From Aplectana chamaeleonis (Eukaryota > Nematoda > Chromadorea > Rhabditida > Cosmocercidae), in the NCBI GenBank assembly GCA_029168955.1, contig JAPDOI010001525.1, forward strand, positions 104,791 to 168,790: 64,000 bases of DNA, in the 5' to 3' direction. Each line of letters begins with the position of its first letter. Within the stretch, counting starts at the first letter, position 1. The notes beneath the pieces were generated by a model. The model did no database searches, was not told the origin of the DNA, and saw only the letters and a list, made by a program, of their open reading frames with translations. Made by a program: the position numbers and the translations under genes. Shown in pieces: positions 45,301 through 54,650 of this stretch.

Positions 45301-48300
45301 AAAGTTGTTATCTTCCGCTTCCGCTGCTCTTCTGGAGATAGCTGGGTAGGTCCCTGCTACGTAAGCTGATGGCGGCGATGATTCCTCTTGAATGTCGATC
45401 CAATAATCAGACCACTGCGTTCACAAAAGTCGACAAGGCGGTAGCCATTGTCCGATGTTCGCTCCACTGGGTAGAACCATTTACCGAGTACTTCGGATTC
45501 CTGATCAAGTCCCATCTTCGCATTTGCGTCAATCCCCACAACAACAGCATGTTGACAAGGTATCCTGGCCAGCAACGTATTGAGTTCCTCATAAAACGCA
45601 TCCTTCGAATTGTCTTCGGAGGTTTCAGTGGGCGTATGAGCACTCACTATCCACAGATTGAATCCTCTGTGATCCCGCAATCGTACGAATGCATTCCGGC
45701 ACGACGTTGAGCCGAACTCCTTGACCATACCATTTTAATCCTTCCTTACAGCTATTGCACAGCCTCCCACTCTCCTATCGTCAGCGTTACCGCAGTAGAT
45801 GGTGTACTCTCCGACGCTGATGACGGGTCTATCCTTGAGGCGGGTTTCCTGCAAAGCAGCAAACGGTGCATGGAAATAGCTCAGAAGTCTGGATAGCGCA
45901 GTTTTTTGGATATCACTCGACAACGATCGACAGTTCAGGGTGGCGAAACTGTGGCTTGTGACCAAAGAATCCATGAACTCCCTAGGTACGGATCCTAAGG
46001 TGTTATGGACCAGAGGCCTTGGTGTGCCGGACGGCGACACCTTTATGCAATGTGCGGGATACTTTCGCGATATAGTTATGCACGCTATATCGCTCGAACG
46101 TTCCCTGTGTACACTCAAACGTCTGCTGGGTTCAGTAGAAGCAAGGGCACCAACGAGCAGGTACCAACGGGCTAATCACACAAAAAGATATACAACTTAA
46201 TCGCCTCCTTCATAACATCATTGAAACACGAGAGGCTTCATGATAATCCAGTAAGGGTGTCTCCCGTCCTGCACTATATCCGCGGTAGAAAACTCGCACA
46301 GGTAGGCACTTCTCTGACCCGGTACTAAACTGACAATCGAGGTTTAAAGGTAGAGTCCGGGCAGAGTTTGAATTTCGAGATTTTCCTCTGAATCTAAGAG
46401 CAGGCCACAGGTCATCCCAGGAAGCCTGCGTTCGAAAGCAGCAGTTAAAACGGGCTTCTTCACGTTTTTAAGACGTTTCACTTTGTAACGAAAAGGAAGC
46501 CGTCGACCAAATTTTCATCCATTGTCCGCATTTTCTTCACCGCACGCCGTGCGAATGGTCTCCTACCAGCGCCGCTAATGCGGTGACCCCGCCACGTGGC
46601 GGCGAGACGACCACCGACATGCCATAGAAACTTCTATGTTTTGATCATTCTATGAATAGCATAATTCTTCAGTTAGGAGACATTTTTTCCAAGCGCATAG
46701 CTCACAAAACTTCTAAAAAGATTCACCTAATCAGGGTCGGCCTATCTAGCATAAATTTCGGAAAAGTGAAAATGTCACCGAACCTTGTTTATAAATTTCC
46801 CGGTGCAGGTATAAGGGCGAGGGTAGAAGCACCGCGTACCACCGACTACGTCTCGCAACAAGTGCTTCGACCCGGGGAGGAGCTCTGACAAGGCGTGGTC
46901 GCAGCGTAACGAGGACGCTAATTTGAACTTGTTCAGGGAGCGCTGCCCGCAACAGCATGCGCGACGAGCTCAATGAACGTTCGACAGTTATCCAACGGAA
47001 AAAACTGGGTAATCGACAGCGACGCTACTTGTTTGCCTAATTGTATTTCGAAAGCTGGTTGACCGTTGGTGTATTACTCACTCCTCAGAAGTTCGAATAA
47101 TTACAGCCCAAGCTATCATAGCTATTGCATACAGAAAAGCAGGTAGAACATGTGCAGCAATATATGCCATGCAGTAACGTTGTATAAAATAGTTGCTGAA
47201 ATAGAACCACACGAATTACGCATGGCATCGTCCATTCCCTTGTTTCAGCGTAGTCGTTTACACTAGTGCACTGCTAAGAGTTACAAAAACCATCACAGAA
47301 ACACATTCTCTACTGAATCGCGAAGGGTTATAGTAGACAACAGTACTGGGTAGGGGATGGGAGGACGATAAGTTGACGCCTTGTTTTTAAAAGTCGTTGG
47401 TGCTAAAGGGAGGCAATCTGCAGCTCGATTTCGTATCTGCAATCAATATTTATTTTTACTGGCAGAGCAGAGAGGGTTGATCGATTGCCGACGGTTGATA
47501 AGCCTAGTTTTGACTGCATGGGCGGCATGCATGAACGCAGCGACGGTGTCAGGAGCCGCTCCGCGTGCCCATGCGCGCAGCGTCGAGCAACGGGGCGGCC
47601 CTGAATTTCGTGGCGTGTATTGATGTGCCTGATTTTCGGGGCCGCCCTGTTGCTCGACGCTGCGCGCATGGCACGCCGAGCGGCTCCCTGACACCGTTCG
47701 CTGCGTTCATGCATGCCGCCCCAGGTGGTCGCTGCGGCCATGCGAGGGACAACTGTTCCTTTTTCATCGCGCGTAATGGAAAGCCGCTCCAATTGTGATT
47801 GCTTCGTGGCAAACGTCCTACATCGCTGGGTCGCGGCGACGAAATCCTGTGTTTTACTGCATCGCTTCTTGAAGAGCGATTCTCAATGGTCGCTGACCAT
47901 CGCTCCATCTCGGCCAAAATGGCAGCGATGGAGCGATTGCCAGCGATTGACACGTTTCGTCTAATGAACAATGACCCTTTCACATGACAAGATCAGTGTT
48001 TTCGAGTCGAAACGCGTTATTGATGAATACCAGCCGTTAATTTCACTGATTGATTGAATTTCTTCTATCATCCGTGGGCCTATGCACTAGGAACAGAATC
48101 GCTGCCGCTGCTACAGCGCTGCGGCAGCGGGTGCGAAATCGCTGCGATGAAAAACAGCAGCGACGCAGTCAAAACTAGGCTATAGGCAACTAAAATTTCT
48201 TAATCAGTGCCAAGTTCGCAGCGGTGGAGCCATGATCAGCATCCTTAACTGATCACTGCAGGATCAGCAACGCAGAACTCCAAACATTGTAATTCCTTGT

Positions 48301-50533
48301 TGCGATGCAGTGGTTGCGGACACTTGCCATGAAGAGATCAAAATTGGGGAATTTTTTTTTCGCAAGCATAATCAATGGAGAAGGGCGGTTGTCCTGCGTC
48401 GCGAAGGAGCGTCACGATGGATTGCAAACCAGGGTTCAGCCAGAACGGCAAGCACGCTTTTGATTTCAAGTACCTGCTGATAAGCGCGAGCGATTTCGAA
48501 ACGCCTGCAGATGATCATGAACCACTTCAAACTGCATGCTGGTGTGTTCGCCGAGCGATCTAAAAATCGTCTAGCAACGGAATAACCAGACCGGGATGCT
48601 AGAACTGTCCATACATCCATGTTTTTCTGATAGACTATCTTCTGGAGAGCCGTAAGAACACCGTACTATTTGCCCGAGTAATAGTGGGAAAAATGTTTTG
48701 AGGTTATTCCCTGAAATGAGGTCTAGAAGACGAAAATGGCTAGTGCAATATGACCCACCATTTCAACAACACCACCGACAAAGAGTTGGCCGAGTGGACC
48801 AAGGCGGTGATCTAGCAACCGGAGACTTACGTGTTCGATCCCCTCTGGTGGTGAAATTTGGACACGATGTTTTTTAGTCTAACGAAAGTGCGCTGCATTT
48901 TATGACAGTTTATCGACACCAGCCGTCATAGGGAAGAAGAACAAGCATACAGAAGAGTAAAACGCGAAAACGAAATTTCTAATGAAAAATCACTGTAGCT
49001 CTGGCTTGAGTTGTGTGGGCCAACTTTCTAGGAAATATGCTTTATTCTGTGGCTACTTGAACGTGTTTCTTTGTATCTTATCTAATTACCACTGTTTTCG
49101 CCCGATTGTCGATTTACGTCAGGGTACGCCAGTGATCATCCCGGTCAATTCGACAGCTCGATCGCAAGACTTTTCCCTACCGAAATTGACGGATGCGAAG
49201 AGGTTGGATGTTATAATTATGTTCGTTTTATAACTTGCTGCTACTATAATAGAAATTTCTATTCCGCCCACTTCCTCGAAAATTACCATCGGTGATGATT
49301 CTGTAATCCTTTCGAAGTGCTTACTGTTTTTTTCCTATCAGAATAATTGTCAATAAACTGCTATTATATATGAAAATCTCCAAGCACCAGGGGTAGATTC
49401 GGGCGTAGAACACAAATCTGAAGTTTTTTTGTTGTTTTTCTCGAGAATATGACAGACTACTCTTCACCTTCCGGTTCATAAAATTTTCACTAGTACTCGG
49501 GCAGGTAGGATGGAGCTTTTGTGACCACTCGAGAGGTAGTCGATCAGAAAAATGGTTTTATGGTTAGATTTCGTTGTTATATACAGTCGGCACAGGTCGC
49601 ACTGATAATTTGCGTTCCTTATTGTGCTTTGGTGCAAACTCCTTGCATGTATGTATGTTATAGCGTGCGCGCACCGATTTCGCGCCAAGAAACAATAAGG
49701 AACGCAAGCTATCAGTGCGATCCGTGTCGACTGTACATTTGACGGCAATGGAAAAACAGCGATTTTGCAGTTATGTATCTCCACTAAGCATTCTGTAAGT
49801 TGCGTCATAATCGACGGCAATGTTGTAATGTCCGCCTGAATTTCGAAGAAAAATCATCGGGATCGTTGAAAAATGGTGAATTTCTCCTCACACGCAAAGA
49901 TTTCAATATATTCTGCGTTTCGGAGGCAAATTCACACTGTTCCTTCGCGTGTTTTCGCAGAGCGATGGGAGAGACAGTAAGAATGTGTGGGGGAAAAGGA
50001 GGCACAGCATACGAGCGTAGACGCACGCGATGAGCGGAAATAAATTTTGCTCCAAAACAGAGAATACCTAAATTGTTTACCATGGATACACGCAGGGACA
50101 ATAAAAAAAAAGAAATTTTCTCTGTTATTTCCTTTTTTTGATATTTTTTCCTTTTCTCTTATTATTCCTGAGTGTTTCTGTGGTAAAGACTTTAGTGTAT
50201 TGATAATGTGCGTTGAGGGGAAAAAACTCATCGTTTCTCAAAGTCTGGTGTTCTTCAAATTTCAGGGAAACGTACAACTTTGTCGTCGATCATGGCGCGA
50301 CCTACGGTAAGCCTCGTAAAAAGACGCAACCGCACAACCGCTTTTCCGTTGCCGTGAACTGTACTTTCCGTTCCCACAATTTACACACCTGCAGAGTTCC
50401 TTCAGACATTTAAGTAACAAACTTACTATGTTGGCCGCATAGAAAACAGTCTGTCTATTGCAATATTGAGTAGCAGAAGTTCCGAGAAATACATGCCAAA
50501 CACAGGTATAAGCTGCCAGTAGACACAGACATC
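39256..50533 (-). CDS. SRSX-type serpentine chemoreceptor, TM3 to C-terminus
   Basis: A seven-transmembrane G-protein-coupled receptor of the nematode SRSX kind, expected in the plasma membrane of sensory neurons as a candidate odorant or ligand receptor. Placed exons: 50427-50533 (TM3, IAIDRLFSM in the DRY position), 47082-47195 (TM4), 40588-40724 (loop 2 and TM5), 39996-40191 (TM6 and TM7) and 39256-39382 (tail). Splice sites are GT-AG and phases match from TM3 to TM5 and from TM7 to the tail. The third inner loop exon is unsettled, and TM1-TM2 were not found. Introns are unusually long (3.2 and 6.4 kb) and full of transposons. No stop or frameshift was seen in the placed exons, so the gene may be functional. 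The family call rests on motif order and needs a database search. Confidence 0.8.
39996..40191 (-). CDS. Receptor exon: TM6 and TM7
   Basis: Acceptor AGTTCCAG, donor GTGAG^GTTGGT. It reads RGIIRSVIVISMTVVFGWFS for TM6 and VLYVVLVAGLFVNTSCALNF then FVYYFV for TM7. VFGWF and NTSCALNFFVYY are typical of SRSX receptors. The donor is weak at positions +3 to +6, but the phase then matches the tail exon exactly. Confidence 0.85.
40406..40439 (-). CDS. Possible loop-3 exon (phase unresolved)
   Basis: A stretch with possible acceptor ATTCAG and donor GAG^GTAAAC lies between TM5 and TM6. Read alone it gives KFPNNECLRFR, but its length does not fit the phases of both neighbours. A shorter version ending ATAATGA^GTGTTT, used with a shifted TM5 donor, would fit. 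Recorded as unresolved. Confidence 0.2.
40588..40724 (-). CDS. Receptor exon: extracellular loop 2 and TM5
   Basis: Acceptor CTTTTACAG, donor AATGA^GTGGGT, 137 bp. It reads RVVCFIMAPMRESLYASFEV then CVAINILIVICYAVLMYLV and RKVRM. The Cys of VVCF is the likely partner for the conserved TM3 Cys. Confidence 0.85.
41005..41549. repeat. Apparently perfect 213-bp inverted repeat, 119-bp spacer
   Basis: Left arm 41005-41217 and right arm 41337-41549 are reverse complements with no difference found by eye. The arms start GTATTTCTTTTTTGATGGTT and end GTCGTAAACGTAGGTCAA. Each arm contains the frame MASSDLQKCNNMHAYYRDMI..., which therefore appears on both strands. It lies in the receptor intron between TM4 and TM5. 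A transcript would form a long dsRNA stem. It could be a recent fold-back MITE, a new inverted duplication or an assembly artefact. Confidence 0.9.
41550..42189. other. Intronic DNA, unassigned
   Basis: Part of the TM4-TM5 intron. The motif CACTGCCTTCAAG at 41773 resembles a MITE end but has no partner. No gene supported. Confidence 0.4.
42195..42872. mobile_element. Fold-back element with GGGGAAGTTCCC palindromes
   Basis: Outer blocks CTCAGATATTTGTGGGGAAG then TTCCCGAGG (42206-42235) mirror TTCTCGGGAACTTCCCCACG then AATATCTGAG (42830-42862). Inside, a perfect hairpin at 42265-42322 pairs CGAGGGGAGAGG with CCTCTCCCCTCG across GCGAGACGTCCCCC / GGGGGACGTCTCGC. Several GGGAAGTTC words recur at 42375 and 42785-42820. 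No coding. Confidence 0.7.
42981..46168 (-). mobile_element. Full-length RTE retrotransposon with 11-bp target duplication
   Basis: A complete non-LTR element of the RTE clade, 3188 bp. It is bounded by GGGCTAATCAC at 42970-42980 and again at 46169-46179, a direct target-site duplication. The 5' end reads TTGGTACCTGCTCGTTGG and the 3' end is a short UTR finishing AAGTCAAAGTAAGTCAAGTA, as in RTE elements, whose 3' ends are short and repetitive. It sits in the receptor gene's TM4-TM5 intron, in the same orientation as the gene. Several stops and an internal deletion inactivate it. Confidence 0.9.
43028..46118 (-). pseudogene. RTE endonuclease-reverse transcriptase, inactivated
   Basis: One long frame encodes an APE-type endonuclease ([51 protein letters not shown] where SDH is usual), then RT (RHAIIVPLHKKLSVTDPKNY, FRPVRSTIDQVF, GVRQGAVAGPFLFNFAVDDI, LEYADDILLLA) and a C-terminal part (FCYLGCLLKNDGSYAADIRQ, RPIMMYGSETWAAP, HLGEDAE-stop). 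Inactivating changes: stops at 45735, 45357, about 45267, 44898, 44667 and 43778; a deletion of about 80 bp near 44567; frame changes near 44210 and 43470. Four of the stops replace Trp codons that copy 2 still has. Confidence 0.85.
46180..47081. other. Intronic DNA of the receptor gene
   Basis: Between the RTE insertion and the TM4 exon. It includes a small palindrome CGCCACGTGGCG at about 46591. No independent gene is supported. Confidence 0.5.
47082..47195 (-). CDS. Receptor exon: TM4
   Basis: Acceptor CTATTTCAG, donor GAGGA^GTGAGT, 114 bp. It reads NYFIQRYCMAYIAAHVLPAF then LYAIAMIAWAVIIRTSE. The phase joins the TM3 exon (MRPT-Y-NYF) and the TM5 exon (E-E-RVVCF). Confidence 0.85.
47499..48183. 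mobile_element. TIR element of about 685 bp with an internal fold-back
   Basis: Ends AAGCCTAGTTTTGACTGC and GCAGTCAAAACTAGGCTAT. Near the left end lies a large palindrome (47520-47730): GGCATGCATGAACGCAGCGA and GCGCAGCGTCGAGCAAC mirror GTTGCTCGACGCTGCGCGCA and CGCTGCGTTCATGCATGCC. GCAGCGAT-type words fill the rest. A part (CGCAGCTTTCATGCATGACG at 54767) recurs in a related element near 54.7 kb. Long open frames on both strands are caused by the palindrome. Confidence 0.75.
48184..48769. other. Intronic DNA, unassigned
   Basis: Within the TM3-TM4 intron of the receptor gene. No further repeat or gene recognised. Confidence 0.4.
48781..48853 (+). tRNA. tRNA-like sequence, probably a pseudogene or SINE head
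   Basis: Contains a perfect Pol III A box (TGGCCGAGTGG, 48788-48798) and a near-perfect B box (TGTTCGATCCC, 48833-48843, one mismatch). The D arm GGCC...AAGGCG looks like a class II (Ser/Leu) tRNA. The anticodon stem and acceptor stem do not pair in the normal register. A 7-bp pair CACCACC (48770) / GGTGGTG (48847) would close the structure but is shifted. Not a functional tRNA by inspection. Confidence 0.4.
48860..49580. other. Intronic DNA, unassigned
   Basis: AT-rich; no exon of the receptor or other gene recognised. The plus-strand frame at 48982-49233 lacks support. Confidence 0.4.
49582..49735. repeat. Fold-back element family G, copy 4
   Basis: ACAGTCGGCACAGGTCGCAC and TTTGCGTTCCTTATTGTG m­irror the right arm AATAAGGAACGCAAGC and GCGATCCGTGTCGACTGT. 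TA on both sides (ATATA...TACA). The best-bounded copy of the family. Confidence 0.85.
49905..50080. mobile_element. Small palindromic MITE, family J, copy 2
   Basis: Left end TTCTGCGTTTCGGAGGCAAA, right end AAATTTTGCTCCAAAACAGAG. The same layout and size as copy 1 at 5586-5776. It lies in the TM3-TM4 intron. Confidence 0.65.
50427..50533 (-). CDS. Receptor exon: TM3
   Basis: Acceptor AATTCCTCAG, donor CATA^GTAAGT, 107 bp. It reads DVCVYWQLIPVFGMYFSELL then LLNIAIDRLFSMRPT. The Cys near the start and the IDRL motif at the end of TM3 are standard for this receptor class. Upstream exons (TM1-TM2) were sought to 57 kb on this strand without success. Confidence 0.85.
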
Positions 50534-51010
50534 CTGAGGAATTTGGTGGTCCTCCGATCTAGAAAATTGTTGAACTTCAACCAAACTTTGCGTGGATTTG
50601 TAACAGGGATGACCGGAAGTTCTCATTTCCGCCTTTCAAATTTGGACTTCCGCGAAAAATCCGGGAATAAACGGAAATTATTGGGAAACTAGATACTAAA
50701 AAAACCTGAAAGGGATCCAAAAGTTGCCCACGCCGAAAACTTCAACCTGGAATATCGCTCGCCGCACGCCCCTTACTGCTTTTCTAACTAAAACTCCCGG
50801 TGAGCTCAGATTCGCAACGGTTGACCTTATTGTGGCAGATCCACGACAGACCATGTTATAAAATAGAGCACGTAATAAGTTTAGTCTGATGAATGGATGG
50901 GGCTGCGAAGGCAGATCGCCGCGCGCGAATCGAAACGCCGTTGGCCAGTGATGCCACTAGCACCAAACGGCCAACCGTCAAATAAATGCATCAGACTGAA
51001 TCGAGTACGG
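50534..51010. other. Unassigned, upstream of the receptor TM3 exon
   Basis: Presumed intron or 5' flank. No conserved motif recognised. Confidence 0.4.
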
Positions 51011-51016
51011 AAACCG

Positions 51017-51157
51017 TACAGTCGAAATGTATCCTAGTAATACTTTTCGTTCCCCATTGAAGATTGGCGCAAACTCGGTGCTATAGCATATGGCGCCGAG
51101 TTTGCGCCAACCTTTAATAGGGAATGTAAACTATCATTAGGATCCATACCGACTATA
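51017..51157. repeat. Fold-back element family G, copy 5
   Basis: TACAGTCGAAATGTATCCTA mirrors TTAGGATCCATACCGACTA; the centre has GATTGGCGCAAACTCGGTGC and GCGCCGAGTTTGCGCCAACC around TATAGCATATG. The central pair matches copy 2 closely. Confidence 0.8.
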
Positions 51158-51398
51158 TGTGCACCGAGCTTTTTTTGGATTCAGGGCATTTTGTGGAGAT
51201 GATGAGTCCACGGCAACTGTAAAAGGCGGTGGAGCGGTTGCGTATTTTCACTAAGCGTACTGTAACCGTGGCTGGCTAGAGTTCAAAATTGTCATTAATC
51301 GGTAAGAGACAGTTCTAGTTTTTTTCTGGGGCATGGTGTTTTCTGCTTCTTTGATTTCTTCGTGTTATTCCTGCGTGCATCTATTGTAAATGTGTGCA

Positions 51399-51662
51399 TG
51401 CGAGATACAGTTCACGTCCGCACTGCCGTTCAGTCCGCAAAGTGCACGCTGATTGCGAAATCGTGCTGCGGCGCGGTCGCGAGTATCCTCAGACAGGGAT
51501 GTGGGATCACCCGGGCGGTTTTTGCCTTTGGTGCCCGGGTGATCCCACCGCCTGGGTGATCCTACATCTCTGTCTGAGAATACTTGCAACCGCGCCGCAC
51601 CACGATTTCGCAATCAGCGTGCACTTTGCGGACTGAACGGCAGTGCGGAGGTGAACTGTATG
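51399..51662. repeat. Fold-back element with 117-bp arms
   Basis: ATACAGTTCACGTCCGCACT, GCACGCTGATTGCGAAATCG and GGATGTGGGATCACCCGGGC mirror CGGGTGATCCTACATCTCTG, CGATTTCGCAATCAGCGTGC and GTGCGGAGGTGAACTGTAT. Mismatches are few. A further GCCCGGGTGATCCCACCGCC block lies in the middle. Non-coding. Confidence 0.85.
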
Positions 51663-52860
51663 TATGGTACATACCCTTTCCGGTTCTTTTCCTTAAAAAA
51701 GAGAGAAAGTTTAAAGTTAGCAGTCGACTTGGTGCTTGATTGCGCTTCTGCAGCCTAACGCCGTAATAGAAGGCAAAATTTGGTTTCTGGTTTTGCGAGA
51801 AAAAAAGCATAGGGAACTTTGAAAAGTGGTAAGCGTTCCCTCCACACACACACAGACACCAATACACCTGGTGTAATTGCAATAGATATACACGGAAATA
51901 ACACGAAAAAAAAAAGAAACTGAAAAAACCGTGGTCTGGAAAAAATTATTCGCTGTTTTCTATCGTTTAGTGGCAAACTTGGAATCGAGCCAGTCATAGA
52001 TACAGTATCACTAGTATGAAAATAAGCTACTGCACCGCAGCTTTTATCCGCTAACGTCGGCTGTATGTTGTAGTTGTTGTTTCCGAGTGTCGTTGAATGA
52101 TCATAGTACCTAAAATTTTCCGATTCAATGACTTTGGTTTCCCAATTCCTACTTTAATGAATTTCAATGGAAACTTCGAGTCTCCGCTCCCCGGTTTCCC
52201 AAATTGGGAATAATGCAGCTATACATGGTAGACAGATGAGTCTTCACTGCATTGCAGTTTCGTGCAATCATCTCACTTCAGTGTTCAACTTCTTCAATAT
52301 GTTGAGAGGCCCATTTTCAGCTTTGTTTATCAACAAAACTAATGACGGAATAATTTAAGTGACGAGAGCAATGATGGTTGCTACCACGTGCCTATTTACG
52401 AAGCTTAATGCAGTAAGTGGCAATTATAATGGCTCATGTATTTGTGATGATCGAGACACTTATGCAGGTCCACAATCGTCGTCTTTGGCTATTCTTCACA
52501 CTGGACTCAAAGACATCGTAGGCGCTGAAATCCAACCATAGTTTTTTTTTGGGTTCGAATCACTGGTTGGCCCCCATGAGAACGTAGTCTGTTTGAACGA
52601 GACTGGCCTCCCACGCGGTCGGCTTGGGTGTCGGACGGCCGCCGCGGATGCATCTTTTCGAACAAGCCTTTCTTCGACTGCTGACAGTTGAGTGGGATAT
52701 TATTCAGTATGCCTCTTGCAATCATGGTAATCGATTCACAGGTCTGAAAAGTGTCTTCGCGACTGCCGCTCGACACGCACTGCGACCGTGTGGCCGGACA
52801 GTCTCATTCGAACAGGCTTACGCCGGGTTATTGCAACGGCGGACCATCTAATCCACAGGC
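51663..52860. other. Unassigned region
   Basis: No splice-supported gene. A plus-strand frame at 52230-52330 (MSLHCIAVSCNHLTSVFNFF) is hydrophobic and faintly like a receptor TM2, but on the opposite strand to the receptor gene. Confidence 0.35.
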
Positions 52861-53005
52861 ATGCTGAGAAAAGCAATCATCGACGCATGGGACTGTATCA
52901 AGGCAGGAGTTCTGAACAACTTACTGAGCAACATGCTAAATCGACTTTTTGAGCAGGTCATCAAACAAGAGCACCCATTGAGTACTGATTTCCTTTCTGC
53001 TCATC
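52861..53005 (+). pseudogene. Tc1-like transposase C-terminal scrap
   Basis: Reads LRKAIIDAWDCIKAGVLNNL then LSNMLNRLFEQVIKQ, the pattern of the last helix region in Tc1-type transposases (L...I...W..I....L..L...M..R...VI). Nothing else of the element could be recognised, so this is a short relic or a chance match. Confidence 0.35.
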
Positions 53006-53600
53006 ATTTTGTTTTTCTAAGAAATAGTCTATTATGCAAGGTGGACGCATAAAAGTGACGCGGCGCAAAAAGCAACAGCGTCGAAAATATCTACCTAGGA
53101 AAGTTAGATATCTGAAATTGTGGCTCTGGCAGTTTTTTCTAGATGCTGATTCTGTGTATATAATTCACAAAAATCCAGCCTAGCTCTATGGCAGGTACTG
53201 GCGAAAATGGGAGTGGGATCATACTGGTGACGCGCACTACACTGAGCGAAATGAAAATAATGGGTCACGCACGTTGCCGTTGAGCAGAACCCCTCAGTAC
53301 GGTTTTCCACATGAAACCAACAGACGATATGTAAGGCCGGTAAATTACACTTTTTCGTTCGGATCGCTACCGCGAAAGTGCATATCAGGCATATCGACTT
53401 TTGATCGATATCGATTTGGAGCCTTGCGTCGCTGCTCTCATCGCGTGAATTATGAACTCGTTCTAACCACTGTCATAGCCCGCACGCCTTCCACCATGAA
53501 AGTTTCGTTTCAGTCATTGAATCCAACACACCTATGAACTAAGTGAAATATTGCCAATCTTACAAAGCTGCGGTGGTGCACGGGCCACCGTGTGTCCATC
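53006..53600. other. Unassigned region
   Basis: No gene or repeat supported. Confidence 0.4.
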
Positions 53601-53689
53601 TCGTCTACTGCCTTGTGATCAGTTTGGTAACCTTTGATCAGTGAAAACATATTTTTAGAGGGGCAGGTGTCCATGTTATCAAGTGGGCA

Positions 53690-53800
53690 TAGCTCGGCAG
53701 TGTTAGAACTACTGCAATTCCTGAGGAGAACGAACTGCTCGAAACACTGGCCGAATAAAACAGTCTCACCACTTAACGGTGGATCACTACAGAAGGGTAT
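53690..53800 (+). repeat. Possible Penelope 3'-end remnant
   Basis: CTGAGGAGAACGAACTGCTC then GAAACACTGGCCGAATAA parallels the Penelope 3' region (TTGAAAACGAGGATTTGCTC then GAAACGTCGGCCAAA). In that frame the peptides also align (ENELLETLAE against ENEDLLETSAK). The flanks do not match further, so the call is tentative. Confidence 0.35.
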
Positions 53801-54650
53801 AAAATGAATTTTTCATACGACTCACATCTGATGAGATATAGTGGCGATAAAATGAGCGAACATGTGCAGCACATCTCCAAATGAAACCAGGCAGATTAGT
53901 AAGTTGCAAGGACTTCGTAAGGTCCTGAAACGGTTGGGGTGTACAAGGCGAACATGCGCTGGTGATTCAGGAATCTTTTTTTGCAGCGCCTGTTTTCTTC
54001 TCGGAAACCTTGTGTACTGCTGATGATTTCATGAAATAAGAATAAAGTTTTTTTTCAAAAGTATTGTGACGCAGTGTACACAGAAAACGATTTTTGAAAT
54101 TAGCGAGATAGCTCATATCGGTTCTTTTCTCCCATTGAGAAACTGAGAGAAAAAAAGAGGAAAGGTCGAGGATGATGATGGAACACCCTTAGCTTATGTT
54201 AAAACTCGATCGATTATTTGCGCTTCAGGACTTCCCTCTGTGTCGATCACATTTGGGACACTTGGGTTTTTTGCTTTTATCAGGGACTATTTCCAGAAGG
54301 ACTTCACTTTCAATAGGGTCACAGAAGAGGTATAACCTACAGCTACATATATGGGAAATTCGGAAGTTATACGGTGCAGTTGAGCATGAATGATTTTGCC
54401 ATCTCGCTTTCCTCATCCCTAATGTGTACTTACATATGTGGCATCTGTATGTGACCCTACATTCCCCCGTCTTCGCACGATTCGAAGTTTTATTGCTCTC
54501 ACTGAGCATTTCCCTTCTCTCAATTGCTCGCGCGACTCGTTACCTCCTCTGCTTGGCCGGCATCATAAAGTACCGCTTGTCAAAGATTTTTTATTTAGCT
54601 TTTTTTTCGGTTCAAACGACACAGAGCCTTCATCGCATCGCGATCTCACG
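53801..54650. other. Unassigned region
   Basis: No supported exon. A minus-strand frame at 54225-54509 has scattered Cys residues but no recognised zinc-finger spacing. Confidence 0.35.

Noticed and set aside
47403..47983. Overlapping frames of 77-144 codons on both strands
   Set aside because: They arise from a GC-rich palindrome inside a TIR element; the same peptide words appear on both strands.
52167..52358. Plus-strand hydrophobic frame as a receptor TM2 exon
   Set aside because: It is on the opposite strand to the receptor exons, and no neighbouring plus-strand receptor exon was found.
53721..53745. Complete hammerhead ribozyme (CTGAGGA...GAAAC)
   Set aside because: The core words are present, but stem II pairs only two bases and no stem I partner is visible; it fits better as a Penelope coding remnant.
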